Below are positions 1 to 6,917 of a DNA stretch of 24,368 nt, piece after piece. Positions within the stretch are counted from its first letter, which is position 1, and each line of letters opens with the position of its first letter. A program made the translations under genes and the position numbers. The DNA is from CAYRZF01 sp964428805 (GTDB lineage Bacteria > Methylomirabilota > Methylomirabilia > Rokubacteriales > CSP1-6): contig CAYRZF010000028.1 of the NCBI GenBank assembly GCA_964428805.1, positions 1 through 24,368 on the forward strand, in the 5' to 3' direction. A model generated the notes under the pieces. It was given only the letters and a program-made list of their open reading frames with translations. It was not told where the DNA came from and did no database searches.

Positions 1-942
1 GTAAAGGAACCGCTCGCTCAACGCCGGATAGAACTCCGACAGCGGGAACACAGCGAGCTTGAGCAGCTCCAGGATGACCGTGACGAAGAGCGAGCCGAAC
101 ACCACCCCGTGGAGGCTGCCGATCCCGCCGATCAGGACGACCCCCACGAGCCAGAGGCTCCAGGAGAGCTGGAAGTGTTCCGGACTCACGAAGAGCAGGG
201 AGGGGATCCAGACGGCGCCGGCGACCCCTGCCAGGACCCCCGCTGCGAAGAAGGCCAGGAGCTTGTAGTACACGACGTTGACGCCCATGGTGGCGGCGGC
301 GATGTCGTTGTCGCGAATCGCGATCCATGCACGCCCCACCCGCGTCCGAAACAGGTTGGCCACCGCCGCCAGGCAGAGGATCGTCAGCGCCGAGGCCAGG
401 TAGTACACTTTGATTTCGCTGTCCACCGGCCAGCCGCCGATGGTGATGGTCCCTGGCGGGAGGGAGAAGTAGTGCTCACGCCCACCGACCCGGCTCACGT
501 AGTGCGTGATGATGAAGTCCACCGTGATGAACTGGGCCGCCATGGTGGTCATGATCATGTAGAAGCCCTTGATCCGGGCAGACGGCAGTCCGAAGAACAC
601 CGACCAGAGCCCAGCGAGGAGGCAGCCGAGGACCGCGGCCACCGGGTACGGCAGGTTCCAGAAGAGGACTCCCATCGCCGTGACGTAGGCACCGACAGCG
701 ATGAACGCGGCGTGCCCGAGCGTAATCTGCCCACAGTAACCGATCAGGAGCTGGACCCCCAGGGCTGAAAGGATCGTGTAGAGGATGATGTTGGCCACGG
801 AGATGACGTAGAGGTTTGTGTAGAGCGGCAGCGTGAGGACGAACAGGATGAGGAGAGCCATCTTCGCCCGCACGAAGGTGGCCTGCCACCACGCATGGGT
901 CGCCGCATACGTCTCGTGATACACCCCACTCGGCAAGTACAC
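1..942 (-). CDS. livM: Branched-chain amino acid-type ABC transporter permease LivM (3' end outside window)
   Basis: This is the second membrane permease of a Liv-type (HAAT family) ABC importer, which would pair with LivH in the inner membrane. 314 codons are visible, and the C-terminus runs off the left edge. Typical LivM proteins are about 320-340 residues, so little is missing. The translation shows long hydrophobic stretches and the family-typical segments GYCGQITLGHAAF and GGIGSLHGVVFG. I chose GTG at 942 because an in-frame TAG lies immediately before it (945-943) and a GAGG-type ribosome site sits about 8 nt upstream. The gene follows livH after 228 bp that are filled by a repeat element. 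The substrate cannot be read from the permease. Because an acyl-CoA ligase lies inside the same operon, a carboxylic acid is as plausible as an amino acid. Confidence 0.93.
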   Translation of the reverse strand, partial: MYLPSGVYHETYAATHAWWQATFVRAKMALLILFVLTLPLYTNLYVISVANIILYTILSALGVQLLIGYCGQITLGHAAFIAVGAYVTAMGVLFWNLPYPVAAVLGCLLAGLWSVFFGLPSARIKGFYMIMTTMAAQFITVDFIITHYVSRVGGREHYFSLPPGTITIGGWPVDSEIKVYYLASALTILCLAAVANLFRTRVGRAWIAIRDNDIAAATMGVNVVYYKLLAFFAAGVLAGVAGAVWIPSLLFVSPEHFQLSWSLWLVGVVLIGGIGSLHGVVFGSLFVTVILELLKLAVFPLSEFYPALSERFLY

Positions 943-968
943 CTAGGCCGCCTCTTCGACGTCCGACA

Positions 969-1151
969 CCGGATGGGTCCTGTCGCCGACCAACCCCACG
1001 GTGCTCACTCCCGCCAGCCCGGAGTGTGCTATTGCTCGGTTGCCCATCGCCGGACTCCTGCGGTGTCTCGCGGTGCGCTCCGCGCCGTGGGGTGCCCCGG
1101 TCGGCGCCTCCCATCCGGTGTCGTGCGCCGCCCCCGACAGGACCCATCCGG
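969..1151. repeat. Interspersed element copy A with 17-bp perfect terminal inverted repeats
   Basis: The gap between livH and livM holds an element bounded by perfect 17-bp inverted repeats: CCGGATGGGTCCTGTCG at 969-985 and its reverse complement at 1135-1151. Read on the minus strand, the interior (for example GCGCGGAGCGCACCGCGAGA) matches copy B (5585-5759) on the plus strand over more than 100 bp at roughly 80% identity by eye. The two copies are therefore inverted relative to each other. No transposase is encoded, and no convincing protein is conserved. It could be a MITE-like non-autonomous element or a structured RNA module carried in operon spacers. A further 14-bp inverted repeat pairs 964-977 with 1110-1123. 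Confidence 0.8.
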
Positions 1152-1170
1152 CGTTGGAAGACTGGAGCAT

Positions 1171-2055
1171 CTAGACTCTCTCGATCTTGACCCAGCCCCA
1201 GAGACCGTAGGGCCGGAAGAGCAGGATGATCACCATGAACACGAAGGGGGCAATCTCCTTGACCCCGCCCTGGGTCAGCTTGCCGACATAGGCGTCGGAC
1301 AAGTTCTGGAGCACCCCGATGGCGAGCCCGCCCACGATGGCGCCGGGGACCGAATTGAGACCGCCCAGCACCACGGCGGGGAGCACCAGAAGCCCCAGGT
1401 ATCCCACCGAGATGTTGAGGCCGTTGATGTTCCCGAGCAGCGTTCCCCCCACCCCCGCAGCCATGAAGGCGATGGCCCAGGCCAGCGCGTACACGCGCTT
1501 GGCCGAGATGCCGAGCGACAGAGCGGCCATCTCGTCGTCCGCCGTGGCCTGCATGGAGAGGCCCCAGCGGCTCCGCTGGAAGAACCAGACAAAGACCACC
1601 AGCAGGACGATGGCGGCCACAAAGCTCCAGATGTAGACCTGGCCGAAGACCATCCCATAGAAGCGGAGCGGCTCCTGGGGGAAGACCGGCGGGGTGAACA
1701 CCACGGTGTCGGTCCCCCAGGTGAAGCCCACCACCGCCCGGAAGAAGAACGAGAGCCCCGCCGTGATCATGATGACAGCCAGCACCGGCTCGCCGATCAT
1801 CCGCCGCAGGAAGAGCCGCTCGGTCACCAGGCCCAGGACGAACCCCGTGATCAGGGTGGCGAGGAGCGCCACCGGGAACGGGAACCCCCACTGGTAATAG
1901 GTCAGACAGACGTAGGCCCCGATCAGCGTCAGCTCCCCCATGGCCAGGTTCAGGACCCCGGAGCACTTGTAGATGAGGGTCCAGCCCAGCGCCACCAGGG
2001 CGTAGATGGAGCCGACCATGATCCCGGAGAGCAGGAGCTCGATGAAGATCGCCAT
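1171..2055 (-). CDS. livH: Branched-chain amino acid-type ABC transporter permease LivH
   Basis: This is an inner-membrane permease of the HAAT/Liv family, 294 residues, the normal family length. It begins with the hydrophobic helix FIELLLSGIMVGSIYALVALG and continues with LNLAMGELTLIGAY, both characteristic of LivH. The segment FQRSRWGLSMQATADDEMAALSLGI is the conserved cytoplasmic loop that couples to the ATPases. The start ATG at 2055 shares one base with the stop codon of the upstream acyl-CoA ligase (TGATG), which implies translational coupling. LivM follows after a repeat-filled spacer. The binding protein LivK and the second ATPase LivF are not in the window and probably lie beyond the left edge. 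Function as a permease is secure; the imported compound is unknown. Confidence 0.95.
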   Translation of the reverse strand: MAIFIELLLSGIMVGSIYALVALGWTLIYKCSGVLNLAMGELTLIGAYVCLTYYQWGFPFPVALLATLITGFVLGLVTERLFLRRMIGEPVLAVIMITAGLSFFFRAVVGFTWGTDTVVFTPPVFPQEPLRFYGMVFGQVYIWSFVAAIVLLVVFVWFFQRSRWGLSMQATADDEMAALSLGISAKRVYALAWAIAFMAAGVGGTLLGNINGLNISVGYLGLLVLPAVVLGGLNSVPGAIVGGLAIGVLQNLSDAYVGKLTQGGVKEIAPFVFMVIILLFRPYGLWGWVKIERV

Positions 2056-3995
2056 CAGGCCGTCTCGACTACCCGCAGTGTGTGTTTACTGCGCGAGGTC
2101 CGCCCATCCTCGTAGGTCACGGTGGTCTCGATGTGGATCTCGCGGGCGGCCGAGTAGAGTCCCTCCACGATATCCTGGTAGCGCTCCTCCAGGAACGTCC
2201 GGCGGAGCTTCCGGGTGCGGGTCAGCTCCTCGTCGTCGGCGTCGAATTCCTTGTGGAGATTCACGAAGCGTCGGATCCGCGCCGCCTCGGGCAGTCCTTT
2301 GTTGACGTGGATGACGGCGTCCCTCACCAGGGCCTGTACCTCGGGCTTCTGAGAGAGCTCGGGGTAGCTCGTGTACGGAATATGGTTGTCCTCGGCCCAC
2401 TTGCCAACGACCCCCGCGTCGATGCAGATCACGCCCGTGACGGCCTGGCGCTTGTCCCCGAGGATCCAGGCGTCCTTGATGTAGGGACTGAACTTGAGCC
2501 GGGTCTCGAGATACTGAGGGGAGAAGCGGCTTCCGTCGGCGACGGTCATCACGTCCTTGCGGCGGTCGAAGACCACCAGGTGTCCCTGGTCGTCGATGAA
2601 ACCGATGTCGCCCGAGTGAAGCCAGCCGTTCCTCAGCGTCTCCGCCGTCGCTTCCGGATTCTTGTAATAACCTGTGAAGACGCACGGGCTCCTGGAGAGG
2701 ATCTCGCCGTCCGGGGCGATGCGGACCTCGGTCTCGGGGATCGGGGTCCCCACGGTGTCGTAGCGGACGTCGCCGTCCCGATGCACTACCGAGATGCCGG
2801 CGATCTCGGTCTGACCGTAGATCTGCTTGAGGTTGGCGCCGATCGAATGGAAAAATCTCAGGTGATCAGGCCCCAGGGCGGCGCCGCCCGTGTACGCGTG
2901 GCGGACCCGCGCCAGCCCGAGATGATCGCGAAGTTTCCTGAGCACCACGAGGTTTGCCAGCTTGTATTTCAGCCGGAGGGATCCCGGAATCGGCTGCTTG
3001 GCGAATTTCAGATCTACCATCCGGCCCCCGACCCCGAGCGCCCAGCGGTAGGCTCCTCGCTTGACCCTGGGCGAGTCCAGCACCTTCACCTGCACCGTCC
3101 GGACCATCTGCTCGTAAATGCGAGGCGGTGAGAACATCACCTGGGGAGCGATCTCGCGGATGTCGCGCTGGACGGTTTCCGGGTCCTCGGGGAAATTGAT
3201 CGTGAAGCCCGCCATCAGCCCGCAGGAAATCGACATCATCTGCTCGCCGATCCAGGAAAAGGGCAGGAACGACACGAAATCGTCACTCTCCCCGCACGGG
3301 TCCACGGCCAGCATGTTCTGTCCCATCTTGAGCATGTTCCCGTGGCTCAGGAGGGCTCCCTTGGGCTGGGCCGTGGTGCCGGAGGTGTAGAAGAGGAGCG
3401 CGACGTCGTCGCACCGCCCCTGGGCCACGATCCGCTCGAAGGCCTCCGGGTCCCCGGTGTCCAGTTCCTCCCCCAGGCGGCGTACCCCCGCGAGGCTCAG
3501 GAGTGACGGGTCGTCGTAACCGCGCATCCCCTTCGGGTCGTCCCAGATGATCCGCTCCAGCTTGGGGCAGCGGGGCTTGACGGCGAGGCCCTTGTCCACT
3601 TCCTGCTGCCCCTCGCCCACCAGGAACCGGGCATCCGAGTGATCCAGCACGTACTGAACCTCGTCGATCAGCGCGTCCTGGTAAAGCCACACGACGATCC
3701 CCCCGATGGCCAGGGTCGCCATTTCGGCCCAGAGGCCTTCGGGCCGGTTGTGGCCGATGAGGGCCACCTTGTCTCCGCTGCGGAGCCCAAGGGCTCTAAA
3801 CCCCAGGGCGAGGAGCCTTACCTCGGTCAAGTACCGGCGCCAAGTGATGGGCCGCCAGACGCCGAATTCCTTCTCGCGCATGGCGACCTTCCTGTCGCCG
3901 TAGTAGCGCGCCGTCTCCAGGAGGAGCTTGGGAAGCGTCAGCTCCGGGGTGATCTCCACCCGCCGGGACGGGTTACCGTCTCGACGTGAAAACAT
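2055..3995 (-). CDS. AMP-forming long-chain-type acyl-CoA ligase embedded in liv operon
   Basis: A 646-residue ANL-superfamily enzyme that would activate a carboxylic acid to its CoA thioester via an acyl-adenylate. Visible motifs are the phosphate-binding loop YTSGTTAQPKG (203-213), YGQTE (393-397), NGWLHSGDIG (456-465) and the hinge region DRRKD (477-481). Length and motif spacing fit the long-chain fatty-acyl-CoA synthetase group, but this group is often over-named and the true acid may be aromatic, branched or alicyclic. The start ATG at 3995 overlaps the end of livG by 23 bp and follows a purine-rich GAGAGGAGGAGG site. The stop overlaps the livH start. Its place between transporter genes suggests that import and activation of the same acid are coupled. 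Confidence 0.93.
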   Translation of the reverse strand: MFSRRDGNPSRRVEITPELTLPKLLLETARYYGDRKVAMREKEFGVWRPITWRRYLTEVRLLALGFRALGLRSGDKVALIGHNRPEGLWAEMATLAIGGIVVWLYQDALIDEVQYVLDHSDARFLVGEGQQEVDKGLAVKPRCPKLERIIWDDPKGMRGYDDPSLLSLAGVRRLGEELDTGDPEAFERIVAQGRCDDVALLFYTSGTTAQPKGALLSHGNMLKMGQNMLAVDPCGESDDFVSFLPFSWIGEQMMSISCGLMAGFTINFPEDPETVQRDIREIAPQVMFSPPRIYEQMVRTVQVKVLDSPRVKRGAYRWALGVGGRMVDLKFAKQPIPGSLRLKYKLANLVVLRKLRDHLGLARVRHAYTGGAALGPDHLRFFHSIGANLKQIYGQTEIAGISVVHRDGDVRYDTVGTPIPETEVRIAPDGEILSRSPCVFTGYYKNPEATAETLRNGWLHSGDIGFIDDQGHLVVFDRRKDVMTVADGSRFSPQYLETRLKFSPYIKDAWILGDKRQAVTGVICIDAGVVGKWAEDNHIPYTSYPELSQKPEVQALVRDAVIHVNKGLPEAARIRRFVNLHKEFDADDEELTRTRKLRRTFLEERYQDIVEGLYSAAREIHIETTVTYEDGRTSRSKHTLRVVETA

Positions 3996-4773
3996 CCTCC
4001 TCCTCTCCCAGGTACGCCTGATGTACCAGCGGATCGGCCTGGACCTGTTCCGGGGTCCCCTCGGCGATTTTCTCCCCGAAGTTCAGCACCGCCACGCGGT
4101 GCGAAATGTCCATGACTACTCCCATGTCGTGCTCCACCAGGAGGCACGTCACTCGCCAGCGTTCTTCCTCGTTGATGTCGATGATGAAGCGGGCCATGTC
4201 CTCCACTTCTTCCAGGTTGAGCCCCGCCATGGGCTCGTCGAGGAGGATGAGGCGAGGGCCAACGGCGAGGGCCCGCCCCAGCTCCACTCGCTTCTGGAGG
4301 CCGTAGGGCAGCATGCCGACCACCTTATCCCGGAGGTGGGTCATCTCCAGGAAGTCGATGATCTCCCGCTCGATGAACTCGCGGTGCTCGATCTCCTCGC
4401 GGGCGGTTTTGCCGAGATAGATCGCCCCCGACAGGAGCCCGGCCTTCATGTGGATGTGTCGGCCGAGCCGGATGTTGTCCAGCACCGTCATGCCGCTGAA
4501 CAGCTCGATCTTCTGGAACGTGCGGGAGATCCCGAGGGCGGCTCGCTGATAGGGCGTGAGGCCGCCGAGGTTCTTCCCCTCGAAACGGATCCGACCCTGC
4601 TGGGGACGGTACAGGCCGTTGATGCAGTTGAGGCACACGGTCTTGCCCGCGCCGTTCGGACCGATGACCGAAAAAATCTCTCCGCGCCGGACCTCGAAGC
4701 TCACGCCCCGCAGGGCCTTCACCCCGCCGAAAGCCAGGTGGATGTCTTCGACCTGGAGAATGGGGTCGGCCAT
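3973..4773 (-). CDS. livG: Liv-type ABC transporter ATP-binding protein LivG
   Basis: A cytoplasmic ATPase subunit of the HAAT importer, 266 residues from ATG 4773. It has Walker A GPNGAGKT (38-45), the Liv-type signature LPYGLQKRVELGRAL in place of a standard LSGGQ, Walker B LILLDEPMAGLN and the switch histidine in LVEHDM. The segment GISRTFQKIELFSGMTVLDNI is typical of LivG. A GTG three bases further upstream (4776) is an alternative start. ATG 4773 overlaps the preceding CoA-transferase stop as TGATG, so translation is probably coupled. The 3' end overlaps the ligase start by 23 bp. It would work with LivH, LivM and a LivF outside the window. Confidence 0.95.
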   Translation of the reverse strand: MADPILQVEDIHLAFGGVKALRGVSFEVRRGEIFSVIGPNGAGKTVCLNCINGLYRPQQGRIRFEGKNLGGLTPYQRAALGISRTFQKIELFSGMTVLDNIRLGRHIHMKAGLLSGAIYLGKTAREEIEHREFIEREIIDFLEMTHLRDKVVGMLPYGLQKRVELGRALAVGPRLILLDEPMAGLNLEEVEDMARFIIDINEEERWRVTCLLVEHDMGVVMDISHRVAVLNFGEKIAEGTPEQVQADPLVHQAYLGEEEDVFTSRR

Positions 4774-5567
4774 CACGCCTTCGCGGTTCTGCCGATGATC
4801 GTTTTGGCCGGGTCGATCTCCTCACGCAGGATCCGGAGCTCCTGCTCCGTCGGAGGCGGCAGCTCCTCCACCCGGGCGGCCACCAGCGGCTTGAAGTCCA
4901 TCTCCGCCAGAACCTGCTCGGGACTGAGCCCCCGGAGTACCCCGAGGAGGGTCATCTTCTTCGAGTCGTCGTCGAAGCCCAGGAGGGCCTTGGAGGTGAC
5001 CACGCGCCACGGCCCCGTGCCGGCCGGGAGCCCTGCCCGCTCGCGGGCGCCGGGAGTGCCGTCGAGGAACCCGGGGGAGGTGATGAAGTCCACGCGGGGC
5101 ACGAAGCGACGCTTCTCATGCATCATGATGATGATAGTCTTCCAGCAGTACGAGGCCACCTCGTTTGCGCCGCCGGAGCCCGGAAAACGCTTCTTGGGCC
5201 GCTTGTAGTCCTCCCCCAGCATCGTCGAGTTCACGTTCCCGTAAATGTCGATCTGGGTCGCGCCGAGAACGCCGTAATCAACCAAGCCGAGCTGGGCCTG
5301 AGCGAAGATTTGATTCATGCTGGTCCAGGCGAGGGAGCGGTAGCAGTTCGAGGGGCCGCCCATGGTATTGCGCACGAACGGGGTAAGGGGGAGCGGGCCG
5401 ATCGCTCCAAACTCGAAGATCTGGACGAGCTGGGGCGCCTGGATTCGTTGAGCGAGGATCGCGGCCACCTGAGGCATCCCGAACCCGATGAAGGCCGTTT
5501 TCTGGTTCTCGAGCAGCCGGGCGCACAGCGCGATCATGACCTCGGCTTCGGTGAACTCCCGCGTCAT
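4773..5567 (-). CDS. CoA-transferase subunit B (glutaconate CoA-transferase / IpdB-like)
   Basis: A 264-residue beta subunit of a family I CoA-transferase, close in length to glutaconate CoA-transferase B (about 266). The run GATQIDIYGNVNST, then RFPGSGGAN, then MMHEKRRF and ITSPGFLDG follows the GctB pattern as I remember it. Glu52 in IFEFG is the likely counterpart of the catalytic Glu54 of GctB, which carries the acyl/CoA anhydride intermediate. This positional match is from memory, not from an alignment. The related IpdAB proteins of steroid degraders hydrolyse a ring beta-diketone instead, so transferase versus C-C hydrolase is unresolved. The ATG at 5567 has only a weak ribosome site. 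Subunit A lies upstream, separated by repeat copy B. Confidence 0.88.
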   Translation of the reverse strand: MTREFTEAEVMIALCARLLENQKTAFIGFGMPQVAAILAQRIQAPQLVQIFEFGAIGPLPLTPFVRNTMGGPSNCYRSLAWTSMNQIFAQAQLGLVDYGVLGATQIDIYGNVNSTMLGEDYKRPKKRFPGSGGANEVASYCWKTIIIMMHEKRRFVPRVDFITSPGFLDGTPGARERAGLPAGTGPWRVVTSKALLGFDDDSKKMTLLGVLRGLSPEQVLAEMDFKPLVAARVEELPPPTEQELRILREEIDPAKTIIGRTAKA

Positions 5568-5584
5568 CGCGATCCCATAGAGGA

Positions 5585-5759
5585 TTCCGAACGGGAGACG
5601 GCCGGGTACCCGCGCCGAAGGCGTGGGTGGGAGCCCTGCCGCGCGGAGCGCACCGCGAGACGCCGCAGGAGTTCGGCGACGGCCGAGGAAGCGATATTAC
5701 ACTCCGGCCCGGCGGGAGCGAGCACGGTGGGGCTGACCGCCGGCAGGACCCGTTCGGAA
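5585..5759. repeat. Interspersed element copy B with terminal inverted repeats
   Basis: The 196-bp gap between the two CoA-transferase subunits is almost entirely one element. Its ends are TTCCGAACGGG (5585-5595) and the perfect reverse complement CCCGTTCGGAA (5749-5759). The pairing extends outward to GAGGA/TCCTC with a one-base bulge. The interior matches copy A in the opposite orientation, including GCGCGGAGCGCACCGCGAGA, CCGCAGGAGT and CACTCCGG. At the ends, copy A reads CCGGATGGG and copy B CCGAACGGG, and both changes are matched by complementary changes in the other arm. One boundary abuts the stop codon of subunit A. No transposase or clear target-site duplication is visible. Confidence 0.8.
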
Positions 5760-5763
5760 TTCC

Positions 5764-6732
5764 TCATCGGTAACCTTCCTTGATCGTGGCGCGACGGCGC
5801 AGGTCGTTGAGGCGGGCCAGACCCACGCGCTGTTCGAGCATCTCGCGATGAGATCCAACGCTGTAGACGTATGTCTCAAGGTAGGCCTTCAGGTTTCCCT
5901 GCCGTTCGAGCGTGTTGTACTCGGCGAAATGCTCGAAATCCATCTCGTACACCCCGGGAAGACCACCCGGATAAGCCCCGAACGGCGCATACACCACCGC
6001 GTCCACGAAGTAATAGGGGATGGTGGTCTTGCCGGGGTCCTTTCGGATGTCGTCGTGATCAATGATCTCATCCGCGGAGATGATCACTTTCCGCGAGGCC
6101 ATGGCAGTCTCGACCGGGGACACCCCGGGACCGAAGCACCGGGCGTTGCCGTACACGTCGGCCTGGTGAACGTGGATCAGCCCCACGTCTGGGTTCACGG
6201 CGGGGACCAGGACGATGGGCTTTCCCCCGAACGGGTCGGCCACCACCTTGGCCCCGGAATACTTCAGCGTGTCGCTGCCGAGAAGCGCCCGGGTGGGAAG
6301 GAACGGCACGCCCATGCTGCCGGCCAGATGCCGGAGCGTCAGCGTGCCGTTCGTCCACTCACTGACCTTGATCTTCCCCTCCTCGACGGACCGATTCAGC
6401 GTGTCGCCGAGCCCCAGGAACCCCACATCGATGCGCGAGCAAGCGCCCGCAGCGGCCAGGAGCGTGGATTCCATCAGCGTAAACTTCGCGCAGTACCAGA
6501 GGTCTCGCCGGCCCTGGCGGATGATCTCTCGGATCAGCGCCAGCGGGCCGCGGGTGAAGGAGGAAAAGTCGAAGGAAACATAGTCCCCGTCGGAGACGAA
6601 CCGGGAGACCGCCTCAGCCTCGGAGACGGTCTTGTCCACGAACTCCCGCCGCTTGTGATCGCGCATCCACGCGCGGACCTCATCGGGATCGGTGAAGCGG
6701 AACTCGCCCACGCCCTCGTAGAGAGGCTTCAT
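5764..6732 (-). CDS. CoA-transferase subunit A (glutaconate CoA-transferase / IpdA-like)
   Basis: A 322-residue alpha subunit of a family I CoA-transferase, matching the length of GctA (about 320) better than IpdA (about 290). The N-terminal Rossmann-like region contains SDGDYVSFDFSSFTRGPLALI. The second half has IVLVPAVNPDVGLIHVHQADVYGN and VDAVVYAPFGAYP, both typical of GctA-type subunits. The catalytic glutamate is expected in subunit B. The start ATG at 6732 follows GGAAGGAG. It is the first gene behind the promoter at 6805-6833, so the A/B subunits, livG, ligase, livH and livM can be expressed separately from the upstream mutase block. The acyl substrate is unknown. Confidence 0.88.
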   Translation of the reverse strand: MKPLYEGVGEFRFTDPDEVRAWMRDHKRREFVDKTVSEAEAVSRFVSDGDYVSFDFSSFTRGPLALIREIIRQGRRDLWYCAKFTLMESTLLAAAGACSRIDVGFLGLGDTLNRSVEEGKIKVSEWTNGTLTLRHLAGSMGVPFLPTRALLGSDTLKYSGAKVVADPFGGKPIVLVPAVNPDVGLIHVHQADVYGNARCFGPGVSPVETAMASRKVIISADEIIDHDDIRKDPGKTTIPYYFVDAVVYAPFGAYPGGLPGVYEMDFEHFAEYNTLERQGNLKAYLETYVYSVGSHREMLEQRVGLARLNDLRRRATIKEGYR

Positions 6733-6804
6733 ACTCCTTCCGCGCGCTGTGGCAATCGCCGGCTGGGGAGACAGTGCGTTTGTCCGGCCCGATGAAGTGG
6801 CCAG
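6733..6804 (-). promoter_or_regulatory. Leader of the CoA-transferase/transporter sub-operon
   Basis: About 70 nt lie between the predicted -10 box and the ATG of CoA-transferase subunit A. They end in the ribosome-binding sequence GGAAGGAG placed very close to the ATG. I see no strong hairpin or riboswitch-like fold in it. Confidence 0.4.
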
Positions 6805-6833
6805 AGTCTAGCCCAGGCCAGCATGCCTGTCAA
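6805..6833 (-). promoter_or_regulatory. Internal sigma-70-like promoter upstream of CoA-transferase A
   Basis: On the minus strand a perfect -35 box TTGACA (6833-6828) is followed after exactly 17 bp by TAGACT (6810-6805), a four-of-six match to TATAAT. It lies in the 185-bp gap between an acyl-CoA dehydrogenase and CoA-transferase A, the second-longest non-repeat gap in the operon region to carry such boxes. It probably allows the transport and activation genes to be expressed independently. Confidence 0.6.
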
Positions 6834-6835
6834 GC

Positions 6836-6847
6836 ACTTGGCCAAGT
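6836..6847. promoter_or_regulatory. 12-bp perfect palindrome next to the -35 box (candidate operator)
   Basis: ACTTGGCCAAGT is a perfect palindrome that ends 2 bp upstream of the -35 box of the internal promoter. The position suits an activator or repressor site. It shares the outline A-N-TT-N4-AA-N-T with the palindrome in the GntR leader (15681-15692), but the four central bases differ, so a common regulator is only a possibility. Confidence 0.45.
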
Positions 6848-6917
6848 ACGACAAGGGTTTACGGCGACCTCTTGAAGGCCGAGAGCGAGGAGAAGTAGCA
6901 GCGGGCGAGGAGCCCGT

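Noticed and set aside
943..1170. 75-codon ORF in repeat copy A as a real small protein
   Set aside because: A partly similar reading exists in copy B, but there it continues antisense into the CoA-transferase gene. The similarity follows from nucleotide homology, and stem conservation explains it better.
943..1170. Repeat copy A as a known riboswitch (cobalamin, fluoride, glycine)
   Set aside because: Some short words such as GGCGATGGG recall a fluoride riboswitch, but the conserved core and pseudoknot elements are not present and copy B does not preserve them.
476..1966. 496-codon minus-strand frame across livH, the repeat and livM
   Set aside because: It runs out of frame through two permeases that have clear membrane segments in their own frames. 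The product is Gly/Arg/His-rich noise.
2082..3131. 349-codon plus-strand open frame opposite the acyl-CoA ligase
   Set aside because: Shadow of the ligase gene. There is no family resemblance and no sensible ribosome site.
6900..6917. Rho-independent terminator after the second acyl-CoA dehydrogenase
   Set aside because: The stem is only about 5 bp and no T-run follows it on the transcribed strand.
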